DNA of 64,000 nt, taken from assembly GCA_949987705.1 (NCBI GenBank), contig OX465282.1, positions 63,547,922 through 63,611,921 of the forward strand, read 5' to 3'. The notes under the pieces were generated by a model that was not told the origin of the DNA, made no database searches, and worked only from the letters and a program-made list of their open reading frames with translations. Within the stretch, counting starts at the first letter, position 1. The number at the start of each line of letters is the position of its first letter. Positions 11,640 to 23,434 of the stretch are shown here, piece by piece. The DNA is from Thereva unica. Lineage: Eukaryota > Arthropoda > Insecta > Diptera > Therevidae. The position numbers were made by a program, and so were the translations under genes.

Positions 11640-12997
11640 TTTCCATTTCCTAAACTCTACGGCTTCCTTTACTACTATTCATCAGATATAAAGCATTTTT
11701 CTTTTTCTTTTTTTAAATTTAAATATTAATATCCTATTTGATCATGTTTAGTTGAATAGTTTGGCTTAACATGGTTATAGATTTTACTATAAAATTATGA
11801 AAAAAATATATTTATGAATAATTATATTTCAATATCTGTTTTTTTTTTAATTATTTTATCTTACCTTCAGTTTTGCCTTGCATCTATCTCGTTAGTTGTA
11901 CCGAGTCTCATTAGATATGGAATCTTCCGTTGCAATAGGTTGTTTGAACCATCTTATGAATATCAAGGTTATTTAAAAACTTACGCATATCTCTAATTCC
12001 ATCTCTACTGACTCACTGCTTCTGCCTGTGCTACAATATTATTCTTGTAAAGTTGTCTCCATCGTCAACAGCCGCCTCTCTGCGGCGTACATAGTACTCT
12101 GCAGGAATCGTCCACTAATATAACATGAAATAGCCACCAGTGAATTTTCTTTAATGATGCAATCTCTTTCCTCAAAGTGGGAGTTTTAACTGCGGAAATA
12201 GAAAACAGTAGCTCCGGCAAGTGCGCAAGTTAGTCATGTAATTTATTGCTGAGCCTTGCCAACTATTATAGGAAGGTTACACATGCATTTTTCCAAATTA
12301 ACCCACTTCCTAACAAGTTTATTACGAAAAGGCCTAAACATAAAGCATTCTTTAGTCCTCGCTCTACCAAACCAGTTTGGTGTATGATGTAAATAGTACC
12401 ATACGTACTCACTTTTCTGCATCTTTTTCGTGTAACCATTGTGATGCTATTTGTGAACAGGAGGAGGAGAATTCCTTTTAGTTTACATAGACCCCAAGTA
12501 CGATGTTATGTTTGTGAGTGTAATGGACGGGTCCCAGTAGGAAATGGAAGTATGTACTTGAAAAATTCTTTCTAGAAGTTACTCTGCAGAAGCAGTCAAG
12601 TATTTTCACCCATTACAAAAAAGACATTACATTAACACGGCGATGGCCTAGGCGAGGAATGAATGAGATGATTAACAAAGAAAACGAAAAACTATGAACT
12701 TTTTGAACGCGTCTTTTGTCTTCTCACACGGCAGCAAAGTCAAACGCACGGTCACCAAACCCATTCCGGATACCGGACCAAATAAAGGACATCTAAATAT
12801 TGGTATTAATTTTCCAAAAACCGGGGTTTACGACATTTTCGGAATTTTATATTTCTCAAGTTCTAACAAAAAAAAAATCAGCGCTAGATAAATTTAAAAT
12901 TGAATAAATAGGTTTAAAAATGGATCTGCAAATTTCTGAATACGAATTCAAGCGGCTTACTGATCTAGCAGGACATTTTGAAATACCTACAACCAAC
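11640..12997. other. 3' flank of PHGPx copy 1 and unassigned repeats
   Basis: The first 150 bp should hold the 3' UTR. About 12365-12560 is a diverged repeat of 41085-41330 (shared blocks TTGGTGTATGATG, CGAGTACGATGTTAT-like, TGTAATGGA). The rest is not recognised. Confidence 0.4.
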
Positions 12998-13000
12998 TAC

Positions 13001-13475
13001 CCCCGGGACTCGGTAGTCTAGGGGTAAGGCGCCTGACTGCTATCCCAGAGGTCCCAAGTTCGCATCCCGGCCAGCCAGCCCCACGGTCCTTCGCCTTTTC
13101 CACTTTCCCACCTACATAACTTTCCTTCTCTCTCTTCTTCCCTCTTTACATTCCTGATTCCTCCTGTCATAGCCTTCCCTAGTCCTTCCCCGCTCCACCA
13201 AGCGCATGCCATCGGTTGGTTGATGAGATTCAACTAGTTTCAGGAGGTGTATAACACTCCAGCGAGTTGTTCTCGATGCCCTGATGTCAGAGTCGCGAGG
13301 AAATGGTTGCGAGTAGGTGGAATAAAATATCGCGGCTAGGTTGTGATAGCTCCTTCCTTCTTCTCTCTCTTCTCTCTATCTAGAGCTGCTGTTCGACATT
13401 GTACGAAAAAATAGATTGTCGTCAGTACAAAGGGGCTTTCCCTAAGCCTCTAGTCTGTCACATAAAAAAAATACC
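13001..13475 (+). mobile_element. full-length tRNA-derived SINE
   Basis: tRNA-like head with A box TAGTCTAGGGG at 13016-13026 and a B box AGTTCGCATCC (consensus in other copies GGTTCGAATCC). A pyrimidine-rich body, CGAGTTGTT..CCTGATGTC block, TTCTCTCTCTTCTCTC tract and the tail CAGTACAAAGGGGCTTTCCC..CTAGTCTGTCACATAAAAAAA follow. About 475 bp; the reference copy of a family with seven members in the window. Confidence 0.88.
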
Positions 13476-13755
13476 GATAGCCCAGTCACTTTATACATGA
13501 ACCTCTGAAAATATGCAACTTGAGATTTATTTGCGGGATTCTCTTTGTTTTGGGCTCACAAATAATTTCCCAGAAGTCTATAAAGCCAACTGACCGGCTA
13601 CACGAGTTATGGAGGGTCAAAGGTCATGTATTGGCCGGTACAATTTGATGTCGTCAACGTAAATCAAGATTCTACGATGTCTCAGCAAGTGAACAACGTC
13701 ATCAATCGATAGAATAAAGAGAAAAGGACCAAGTTGACTGCCTTGAGGGACACCA

Positions 13756-13986
13756 GGGGCCAGTTCACGCAATTCGACGTCGACTGAAAACGACACGAAG
13801 CGTGTTCTAAAATCTTGCTATTCCTAACTGTGATAAACTTTTGTCGTTCTAAAACTCCTTGGCTAACTACAACATAACCACTAGCATAAGTTTTTGACAT
13901 TCAAAAATTCCCATAGTTAACCATAGTAAGGTTTTTGAATGCCCTTAGTGTCGTTTTCAGTCGACGTCGAATTGCATGAACTGCCC
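13756..13986. mobile_element. MITE inside the LINE RT, carrying a second MITE fragment
   Basis: Ends GGGGCCAGTTCACGCAATTC and GAATTGCATGAACTGCCC, mirrored through GTCGACTGAAAACGACAC. TSD CCA (13753-13755, 13987-13989). Removing the element and one TSD restores the LINE reading ASSGVPQGS. The core (about 13798-13946) is a damaged relative of the 3430-3900 family. Confidence 0.85.
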
Positions 13987-14983
13987 CCAGATGATGCTTC
14001 TATGGTTGCAGATTTGAATCCACGGAAAAGAACTTGGTAGGTCCTGTCAGCTAAGTAAGACTGGAACCATACCATACTAGACGGGCTTGCGGAAACCCTA
14101 ATTTAAGTTTGAGAATTATAATGAAGTGGGAGAGCTTGTCAAATGCCTTACTAAAATCAATGTAAACACAATCAGTTTGGTAGCCGGAACCGAAGCCCTG
14201 GACAGCATGAGAAGTAAACTGGTGTAGATTGGTGTTGGTGGAACGAGCTGCAAGAAAACCATGTTGATTCCAGATAGGCGCAGTTGCAGAATAAATGATT
14301 GATTCAAACTGGTCTATAATTCGATATTTCATTCTTGCTCCCGCTTTTATGAATAGGGATTATGTACGAATTTTTCCACAGGGCAGGGAAATACCCTTTG
14401 TTAAGGGATTTTTGAAAAAGAGTTTTCAGTGGAGACTGGAAAACCTCTGCACAGCACTTAAGGACAGCAGGAGAGACACTGTCGGGGCCGGAAGTGAAAC
14501 CGAATGGGAGTTCTTTAATACGTTTAACGATATCGTCACTGGTTATTGAGAGAGATCAACTATGAGCCTCTCGGTTAGGAGTTAAATTATGAAAATTATT
14601 GTGGTTAGGCAGAAAACCAGAAGGTGAGAAAGATTGGTGAAAGAAAGATGCAAACATGTTACTAGACCAGTTGATATGCTGCATAGTATTCGGGTAGTTA
14701 TCACTTTTTTTAGAGTTGATAAATTTGAAGAAGTTTCTAGGATCGGTATACACTTTGTCCCTCATGCTGATGAGATATTCTCCAAACAAAGCAAAAGATA
14801 GTGAACGAAACCGGTTAAAGCAATCCCTAATTGAGAACCAGAGAATCTTTTCTCTTTAGATAGGTTTTCCAGAGTGTATTCTTCTGGTTCATTATTGAAC
14901 CACGATGGAGATGAGCTCAACAATTTTCGAGGCTCAAAAAGTACGCAAGAAACGAAGGCTTCATAAAGTACGGCATAAACCGT

Positions 14984-15995
14984 CAGCGCCGGCCCTAGCC
15001 CTTGTTGAGGGTGGAGCAAGATTGTCTTTCGGCGCCCTTTCTTCGACGCTTTCACTTCACATAAATTGTATTTCCAGTTATCCTAAATAAAACTTTTTTC
15101 GAGTACTGCCAGCCTGCCATTTCCTTATGGGACTATATCTCCCCTTTTGCAAGCCTTTATGGGCTGGGGACCCCAGAAGGATTTCGATGGTGGTTTTGGG
15201 TCACAGTTCCGCCTGTAGCGGCAACAGAGCAAGTATGTTTTGTCAGAGTTGCTTCCCCGGAGTTTCGCCAACAGCACCACCTTCTTTGGAGGCTATTTGG
15301 CTGTTTTTATTGCTTGGTTGCTTAGGGCTTGCCCCATCTAGTACTACCAGTCCTACACCCTTAGGGTGTTTTTTTGGACCCCTATCCTTTCAATATAATG
15401 CCAGTGGGGTCCAGTTGCTGCCAGAAAGTACCCTATTACAAAAAGGCTGCGCGGCAGCTTGTTCCTGTCTACTGCGAAAAGGCTTGGCTAGACAAGGTGC
15501 AAAACCGCGCCATCAAACTCATTGGCGATAACACCCTTTGCATCGATTCTTTAGGCTACCGTAGGAATGTAGCAGCGCTCAGCAAGTTTTACCGCTATTA
15601 TCATAGTGATTGCTCCACTGAAATCAAAAACCTCCTGCCTACACGGCAATTTTTTTCCCGCAACACAAGACTAGCCAACTCGGCTCACCCCTTCACCCTA
15701 CAACCCTCCCCTTCACGCACCTTACGTTTTAGTAATTCGTTTATAAATAAAACAACTCGATTGTGGAATTCAGATCAAGCTTACTACTATACACTGCACC
15801 ATGACTTGTAAGACAAGACGGACTAGTAGTACAAAGGGTGACTCCTAAGCTTCATTTTACCACAAAAAAAAGGCTTAAGGCGGCCCATCATAGAGGGCGC
15901 ACCGACCCCTGCTGACCTGGGCTTCATTTTGGCGGCCCTTACCACCTGGCGCCTAGAGCGACCGCTCCACTCGCTCTACCCTAGGGCCGGCGCTG
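14984..15995. mobile_element. hAT element inside the LINE
   Basis: Ends CAGCGCCGGCCCTAG and TAGGGCCGGCGCTG with perfect 8 bp TSD TAAACCGT (14976-14983, 15996-16003). No transposase. It was later hit by a LINE 3' fragment. A truncated inverse copy lies at 63211-63352. Confidence 0.93.
15121..15880 (+). pseudogene. LINE 3' fragment inserted in the hAT element
   Basis: The frame 15374-15811 encodes a LINE C-terminal domain: LDKVQNRAIKLIGD, LGYRRNVAALSKFYRYY, RNTRLANSAHPF and TTRLWNS, as in jockey/CR1-type ORF2 proteins. It is followed by a short 3' UTR with AGTACAAAGGG and an A8 tail near 15865. The empty site is inferred from the 63.2 kb hAT copy, which lacks this segment. 5'-truncated. Confidence 0.8.
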
Positions 15996-16246
15996 TAAAC
16001 CGTGCCACGTCGACATCCAACTCATTAGCGGAAAGCAAACTGTTAAAATCGTTCGATGCAAGCTTAGATGACAGTTCCCCAAAGTTAGCCTTTTTAAAGT
16101 TAAAGGAATTGGTTACTACCTCCAGACAAGGAGTATTTTCTGAATTGAAGCAATAATTAAACCGTAGAGGAGGGTGGCAATTGTCAACAGGCGTTATGAC
16201 TATTGGACTGGGTTTGACAGTCCTATTGACTGAGTCAGTAAAGAAT

Positions 16247-16560
16247 TGTTGTGTTACGTGCGTAGTGGCACAATGAAAACACCTACTTTTAACACTATAT
16301 ATTTTTAAGTTTTATTTTTAACCCTTTTGCTTCACATATGTACATAAATAGTTATTTTATTATATTCAATTTTAACTAAACACAGCTATTTATTTTTATA
16401 TTCTTTTAACGTCAAAGTTTTTATACTGACAACTCATTAATTTAATTTAATTGCTTCATTGTTTCCTATTTTTTTTATTACTTGATGCAAATAGGCTATG
16501 CTTTATGCCAAAGTCTTTTGCAGTCAAGTAATAGGTGAGTAGTGGGGCGATGTCCCTACA
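16247..16560 (-). repeat. gypsy 3' LTR
   Basis: 314 bp, TGTTGTGTTACG...GATGTCCCTACA as read on the plus strand; near-identical to 21062-21375. Confidence 0.93.
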
Positions 16561-16682
16561 TACTCCCCTCCCAGCGTAGCATTACCTGAAGTGTACCGAG
16601 CAAGTTGATGCTGCTTCAACGTTTCGGTCACACTCAAAAGCAGGTTTCAGTCTGTCAAGAGCTATTGACTTGCTTGTGCCGT

Positions 16683-19605
16683 TTATCTTGATCTTTTGAT
16701 TACCTTAAATAGGCCTTCGTATGGTGTTTCGAACCACCGCCTCCGAATACGATCAGTACGTATGAAAACATAGTCTGCGTTCTCTAAGGCGTTCGGCACG
16801 TACACATCCTTCTGTATGGACTGTCGGGGCTGTGTTGCCGACAAGCCTTTCATGTGTGTACGAAGCCTAGTTAGAAATTCTGAGTGCTCTATTGGGTTCT
16901 CATCCGTTGGAATGGAAATTGATTTGGGGAGCCTCAGGTTTTGTCCATAGACAAGCTCTGCTGGTGAGCATTGCAAATCGGTTTTAATTGCCGAGCGAAT
17001 GCCTAATAAGACAAAGGGCAAATCCTCACTCCAATGAATAGTGTTGTCCCTTGCCATTAAGGCCGCTTTCAGTTGTCTATGGAACCGCTCTACCATCCCA
17101 TTTGCTTGTGGATGGTAAGCCTTTGTACGTATTCTATGTGTACCTAGTACGTATTCTATGTGTACTATAATTTCGATTCAAATTGCGACCCTTGATCTGT
17201 TGTTATTTCAAGTGGTGCGCCAAATCTTGGGACATACTCGGTGACAAAATGTTTGGCCACCGTAGAAGCGGAGATGTCCCGAATGGGATATGCTTCTGGC
17301 CATCTCGTAAATCGGTCTACGATTGTTAGAATATATGAATATCCTCGAGATGGGGGCAATGGTCCAACAATATCCATATGGATATGTTCGAATCTATTAT
17401 TCGGTAAATTAAAAGCTTCATGTGGAGATTTGGTGTGTCTCGAAACTTTAGATTTTTGGCAGCCTATACAGAATCTACACCAGTTGTTACAGTCTTTGTT
17501 GATCGCTGGCCAAAAATATTTTTTAGTGATAGCTTGCCTTGTGGCGCGTATGCCTGGATGCGATAAGCTATGTTCAGCATTGAATGCTAATTTTCTTAAT
17601 GATGAAGGTATATATGGGCGTACTGTACCCGTGCTAATCTCATACCAAACTTCATAAGTTGTGAAAGGAATTGTTGTGAGTATTAGTTTTACCTTCGAGC
17701 TACTACTGGGATGCTCTTGGAGTCGTTGTAACTCTTCGTCATTTTCTTGTGCTTTCGCCAGATGTGGCAAATCGAAGGTGATTGTGTCCACGTTGTCGGC
17801 CGATTAATGAGCGAGATAAATAATCTGCGACGTTTTGTTTCCCAGAGACATGTCTATTGTGAACTGGGAAATTAGGCTCAGGTGTCTTGTATGGCGTGGA
17901 GATCTTTCGGTTTTTGTGTGAAGGGTGTATTAAAGGCTTGTGGTCAATGCAGACTACAAAATTTCTTCCTTCAACAAAGTACCGAAAATGTTTTATTGCT
18001 GCAAAGATTGCGAGTAGTTCGCGATCAAATGCAGAATAATTTCGTTCAGCAGATGATAACTTCTTAGAAAAGAAAGCTAATGGTTGCCATCTGTGACCGT
18101 TAAATTGTTCCAGCACAGCTCCGATCGCAAAATCGGAAGCATCAGTTGTGACGCTATATTTAGCGTCCTCTAGTGGGTGTATCAGCATAACTGCTGCAGC
18201 CATTGCGGCTTTCACGTCGAGGAATGCTTGTTGACATTCTGCGGGCCAAGGAAGTTGTTCCTTATTTTTTGTTGTTGATGAACAATTGAGGAGTTCCCTC
18301 AAATATTCATTAATTGGAACTAACATTTGTGCTAATTTAGGAATAAACCGGTGATAAAAGTTCACCATTCCTATAAATTTTTGAATTTGTTTAACTGTTG
18401 TTGGAGTTGCGAGGTCATTAATTGCTTGGACACGTTCGGGTGATGGAAGGATTCTATCCTTGCCGATACTATGTCCCAAAAACATGATCTCACTGACCCC
18501 AAAAACGCATTTTGATAACTTTATGGTTGATCCAAAGTTATCAAGGCGTTTAAACAGTACTTCGAGGTGAGTGAGATCCTCATCCTCGGATTTACTAGCG
18601 ATAAGTATATCGTCTAGGTAGACATAAATGAAGTCTAAGTCTCTTGTGACTTCATTTATAAATCTTTCAAATGACTGGGCTGCATTTCTTAACCCAAATG
18701 ACATGCGACTGAACTCAAACAGACCAAAGGGTGTTATCAAGGCAGTCTTATGCACATCTTCTTGTGCAATGGGGATGTTATGATACGCACGTACCAAATC
18801 CACCTTCGAAAAAATCGTGCATCCGTGAAGGTTGACAGAAAAATTGTGAATGTGCAGGATTGGATATCTATCCGGCACTGTGACTGCATTAAGGCGACGG
18901 TAGTCACCGCATAGCCTCCAATCATTTGTATCCCGTTTAGGGACCAGATGAAGTGGAGATGCTGCGGGAGACGACGATGGTCGACAAATCCCTAGTTGAA
19001 CCATATGTTCAAACTCCAATTTCGCTACCTTGAGCTTCTCAGGATGAAGTCTACGAGCGGTCACGAAAGGTAATTGCCCATTAGTAACAATGTGATGTTG
19101 CGCATTGTGTTTAACCGGTAGGTTAAAATTAGGTGGTTGCGTTAATGAAGTGTACTTCATTAACAATGCTTTATATTTGCCAAGATGTTGGCATTCAAAG
19201 CTCTCGATCATATACTCACCAGTTGCACAGACGTCAGTCCGAAGATTGGTCTGTGAGTGAACTAATTCTCGCCTTTTGAAGTCGAGGATGAGTTCGAACT
19301 TCGTGAGGAAGTCCGCACCGGGTATAGCTTTGTTAGTGTTGGCTATTATGAAGTTGTGTATGAACCGTCGGCGAAGACCTAGGTTCAGTTCCAGCAACTT
19401 CGTGCCAAAAGTTTGGATCGTGGATCCATTAGCGGCCCGCAGAAGTAAATTAGGGCATGTAGTTTGCACCCAGTATGTGTTGGAACTAAAGATATGTGCG
19501 CACCAGAATCGACCAAAAAATCGATTTGGTTATTGCAATCGCGGACATATAATCTACACGAGCGTCTCTGCTGAGAGACACTCGCGGAGGTGGTGACTCC
19601 CCGCC
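16683..19605 (-). pseudogene. gypsy pol (protease, RT, RNase H, integrase)
   Basis: Protease [12 protein letters not shown] lies at about 19495-19530, frameshifted just before the 17739-19469 frame. That frame holds the protease end (IPGADFL), RT with [24 protein letters not shown] and YVYLDD, and RNase H with [12 protein letters not shown] and IDHKPL. A further frame, 17165-17791, has the H-H-C-C integrase zinc finger (HSLSHPGIRATR..WCRFCIGC) and the first two core acidic residues (HMDIVGP, TTDQGSQFES). The 16683-17096 frame carries GMVERFHRQLKAA with the third. A roughly 21 bp tandem duplication at about 17117-17165 breaks integrase. Confidence 0.93.
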
Positions 19606-19609
19606 AATT

Positions 19610-20545
19610 TAATTTTTTGACTGGGGGCCCTTTGTCCTCCGGTCCCTCTTGGCTGCTGAGCCTGGACGTTTAAAAGCGCAAGGCGGGGTGCACCGCTCTT
19701 CCCCACTACCGAAGCGGTAGTGGAAGTAACAGAGCGTCCCCGGCAGTGCCTGTGCCGCGGAGGACTTAGGGATCGCTCCCTGATTAGTGGGATCCCTGGT
19801 CCCCGCCGATGTAGCTTTCGGTTGTTGAACCGGAGACTGGCTCCATCGCCGTTGACCAGTTTACCCTCTCGCCGGCTCCTGGCCCTCTCTTCAACACAAG
19901 TGCCCGCAATTGCTGCACTTCGCGTTGAAGAGACTGCACGGCCCGCTCCAGGGACGACGAGTTTCTCACCTCCGACACCTGTGCCTGGGCTGAACGGGGA
20001 GTGATCTCCCACACTGTATTCGCCAGCTTCGACAGCTGCCCTAGGGACTGGTCCGCGGATGCGGCAAGCACCAGCTGGATATCTCTGGGTAACCTGCGCT
20101 CCCAAAGACTCCGGATGAGGTCTTCGCCAGCCCCGAGACAGTCCCCTGTCAGACTCTGCAATCCCCTCAGAAAATCCGAGGGCTTGCGGTCTCCGGGCTC
20201 ATGCGCTGCCAACAGTTGCTCGAGGCGGTTCCTGATCGATAAACCATATCGCTCCAACAACCGCTTCTTAGCATCAGTATAGCTAGCAGAGCTGAGGTCC
20301 GGAAAAGCATGCAGCAGGATCTTGGCTGCCTCCGTCGGGAGAGCGGACACAATGTGGGACAACTTCGTTTTGTCCGAAGTAACCCCGTTCAGCCCAAATT
20401 GAGCCTCAGCCTGGTAAAACCATACTGCCGAGTCGCTTTGATGGACTTCGGGCAGGTTAAATCTAGCCGTTGAGGCTACGTCAACTTCTTTCCGAACTCT
20501 ACGCCGATCCGGCAGCCCCTCCTCCAGGCTGGCCAACGATTCCAT
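19610..20545 (-). pseudogene. gypsy gag
   Basis: From ATG at 20545 a capsid-like frame runs to 19784: FNLPEVHQSDSAVWFYQAEA, KLSHIVSALP, YTDAKKRLLERYG, FLRGLQSL. After a frameshift near 19820 another frame gives a cysteine knuckle-like CYFHYRFGSGEERCTPPC, then the stop. The protein type matches gypsy Gag that carries a C..H..C..C end instead of a retroviral CCHC. Confidence 0.85.
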
Positions 20546-20996
20546 GTCGACAACAAATGAATCGTTTAACGCTCCATATCTCTAGATTAATTTATTTTTT
20601 TCTTGTAAAAGTGGAAGAGGAAAACAAACCAAAACAAATTTCTCAAATACCAAATCAACTTTCACGTGAAAACAATAAAAATTACAACAAAATTGTTACA
20701 CTAAGAGAAATCAACGATATTTTAACCAACAACGATCCCAACTGTATATATTTATAGGTAATTTTTTTAAATATTATTCAAATTCCTAAAATTAAATATG
20801 TGTATATAAATTTTAATATTTATAGAATAAATTAACAAAGAAAAAATAATTAGTCACTAATATTGATAATTTGATTACTGTCTTCCTTTAATTAAAACAA
20901 TATGTATAACCAGACTTATCTTTTATCTTCCTCTTGTATCTTTGCTGGATAGCTAGCTGCTTGCTGGCAATTTTCTTTAATTGTTCTCTTCCGTGT

Positions 20997-21014
20997 CCTA
21001 ATTCGGGGTCACCA
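20997..21014 (-). promoter_or_regulatory. gypsy primer binding site
   Basis: On the minus strand TGGTGACCCCGAATTAGG, starting with the TGG that pairs with tRNA CCA. It is 47 bp from the 5' LTR because of the partial LTR duplication. Confidence 0.65.
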
Positions 21015-21016
21015 AT

Positions 21017-21060
21017 TGTTGTGTTACGTGCGTAGTGGCACAATGAAAGCACCTACTTAA
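21017..21060 (-). repeat. partial duplication of the LTR end
   Basis: 44 bp repeat of the LTR terminus (TGTTGTGTTACGTGCGTAGT...) between PBS and 5' LTR, closer in sequence to the opposite LTR (16247) than to the adjacent one. Confidence 0.85.
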
Positions 21061-21061
21061 T

Positions 21062-21375
21062 TGTTGTGTTACTAGCGCAGTGGCACAATGAAAACGCCTA
21101 CTTTTAACACTATATATTTTTAAGTTTTATTTTTAACCCTTTTGCTTCACATATGTACATAAATAGTTATTTTATTATATTCAATTTTAACTAAACACAG
21201 CTATTTATTTTTATATTCTTTTAACGTCAAAGTTTTTATACTGACAACTCATTAATTTAATTTAATTGCTTCATTGTTTTCTATTTTTTTTATTACTTGA
21301 TGCAAGTAGGCTATGCTTTATGGCAAAGTCTTTTGCAGTCAAGTAATAGGTGAGTAGTGGGGCGATGTCCCTACA
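21062..21375 (-). repeat. gypsy 5' LTR
   Basis: 314 bp partner of 16247-16560; TSD GAAT follows directly. Confidence 0.93.
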
Positions 21376-21913
21376 GAATACAAGATCTAACTGCCTCCCC
21401 AAAACGTTAGACACACCGATAATTTGATTCATGCCAAGTGAGAATAAGCAATTAAGAAAGAGAGGTAGTTATCGTCATCTTCATCCGATACCCACTGAAT
21501 ATTGGGCAAATTGGAGTCCCCTAGGAGAACTAAATCATCACCAGTGTCCATCATACTCAGGATATGATTAACACAATAGATGAGAATATCATAGAGATTT
21601 TTACCTTTATCGTCAAGAGTGCTTAGCATATCTGGTGGGATAAAGCAGAAAGAGATTAGTTTTTGATAAGGAAATTTTAACACTAGAACTACCGATGTCA
21701 AATAGATACCTAGTTTTACCGCACCCGTCAAATTGACGGATTTTTTATTATGGCTTTCATTGTAACTTTTGACTTAGTTTCAGTAAATAAAAGAATACAA
21801 TTTAGCAATAACAACATTTAATATAATAATTCATTAATTATTAGTTAAAAAAACAAACAAAAACAGTTTCTATTTGAATTTATATTATAGCAAATTTGGC
21901 ATGTATGAAATAA

Positions 21914-22080
21914 CTATGAGCCACTTATTTTACATGTACATGTTATCTTAGATGAATACTTGCCACAAACATATTTGTTGCATGTATTGCAAGTATAAAT
22001 CACCCTATTTTTGTTGCACAATCGAATTTGGCAAGATTTGCGTTCATAAGGATTTTTTTTTGAGTTTCTGGAGTCTGTTT
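21914..22080 (-). pseudogene. piggyBac-type transposase C-terminal Cys-rich domain
   Basis: Minus-strand frame reads RKSCQIRLCNKNRVIYTC then NTCNKYVCGKYS and TCTC before a stop. The C..C spacing is that of the RING/PHD-like tail of piggyBac transposases. Upstream the frame is lost in the SINE insertion. Confidence 0.7.
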
Positions 22081-22103
22081 TTGTTTTTGGGAGGAGGCTT
22101 ATT

Positions 22104-22236
22104 TTCTAGGTTGTGACAGTTCCTTCCTTCTCTACTCTCTCTCTTCTCTCTATCTTCCGTCTAGAGCTGCTGTTCGACAGTCTATACGAAAAAATAGACT
22201 GTCGACAGTACAAAGGGACTTTCCCTAAGCCTCTAG
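22104..22236 (+). mobile_element. SINE 3' fragment
   Basis: Matches the tail half of the 13001 SINE (CTAGGTTGTGACAGTTCC, TCTCTCTTCTCTC, CAGTACAAAGG, CCTCTAGTCTG) but lacks the A tail. Confidence 0.8.
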
Positions 22237-23030
22237 TCTGCCATCTACGTGAGCCTGCTTTTACGCTATATTTGCGGGTCATTTGGTCAACTACATATAC
22301 TCCAAACTAGTTTTATTGTAAAAAAAATACAGTTTCAGGAATTTGTTATCGATTAGAAGCAATTTTTACCGATTTGTAGTAGTAGTACTTTTTGCGAGAC
22401 TTACTTTTGTAAATTGTTAGAGCAATATCATTTGATTTGTAGAGCTTTGTGAAAAAAAGGCATGTTATCTTTTCTATATTTTCGGCAATTTTCTTTTATT
22501 TGCCCGTTTGTTTCTTTGGCCAGTAGTTTCTTTGCAAGTTGTACACTTGTAAAAAAATTGTCTGTCACAATTTACATAGTTGTCTACAAAATTCAAAACT
22601 ACAAATTCATTCAAAGGACCTGATGGTGCCTAAGTAGGGAAAGCCATTTATAAAAACATGTTCATACTTTTTTCCGAGAATGGGCTTTTCACAGATTACA
22701 CACAGATTACACTTTTCGCCAAGAGCTTTATTACATTAGAAGTACAACTGGTAATGATTGCGTCCTGAATACATTTACCACTAAACTAACGGCGTCATAA
22801 CGGCTTCCGAACACTTTAGATCATTCAATTCAAATGTCTGGAAGCGTTGTAATGAATGTAAATATGTATTGATGTCCATCATTGCATAGATGATACATAA
22901 ATTATTATAAACTTTGAAACTCATTTGACGGGTCTTGGTATAAATAGGTATAGGTCATACTGATTATAGAAATTAAAGTCGGTGAGGGGAAATTGAATAG
23001 TAATAATTAACTGTTGTTATATTTTATTAA

Positions 23031-23434
23031 GGGCCGGTTTCACAGTGCGAACTTAAGTTTTGCTTAAATTTAAGTAAATTGTCTCACTTAAGTATAACTT
23101 AAGTCAAATTCCGTTTCACAGTGCAATTTTTTCTTCTTCTTACTATTATATTTGTTTCTTACGGCGGCACTTCAATATTGTAAATTATGAACTTACAATA
23201 GCCGAACTTTACATGTAAAATTTTCTTTTAATCGCGTTTTCCTTGAAATGTACTGGAATCAACTGACATTTGAATTTTCTATGCATTCTGATTTAAGCAA
23301 AACTTAAGTCTAGAGAAATGCCTACTTAAGTTACACTTAAGTATATTTTAAGTAGCGACTGTGAAACAGGCATCCATACTTAAGTATAACTTAAGTTAAT
23401 TTTTATACTTAAGTTCGCACTGTGAAACCGGCCC
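23031..23434. mobile_element. MITE, GGGCCGGTTTCACAGTGCG termini
   Basis: Perfect terminal repeats GGGCCGGTTTCACAGTGCGA at both ends, TSD TAA (23028-23030, 23435-23437). Interior is rich in ACTTAAGT. 404 bp, inside the piggyBac-like remnant. Confidence 0.9.

Larger units (their letters stand above)
16247..21375 (-). mobile_element. Ty3/gypsy LTR retrotransposon, complete but frameshifted
   Basis: Two 314 bp LTRs (16247-16560 and 21062-21375), starting TGTTGTG and ending CCCTACA, flanked by TSD GAAT (16243-16246, 21376-21379). Gag, protease, RT, RNase H and integrase follow in that order on the minus strand, as in Ty3/gypsy. The LTRs differ at only a handful of sites, so it is young. Removing it with one TSD restores the open LINE frame ...LDLVFFTDSVN. 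Confidence 0.95.

Noticed and set aside
12694..12891. 65-codon frame beginning MNFLNASFVFSHGSK
   Set aside because: Short, no homology recognised, no repeat partner; not supportable as a gene.
13016..13080. Functional tRNA gene at the SINE head
   Set aside because: A and B boxes are present, but the cloverleaf is incomplete and the same head is followed by the same body in several copies.
14295..14549. Plus-strand frames over 14-16.2 kb as host exons
   Set aside because: They are antisense to the LINE RT frames; apart from the LINE C-terminal frame at 15374-15811, none has protein features.
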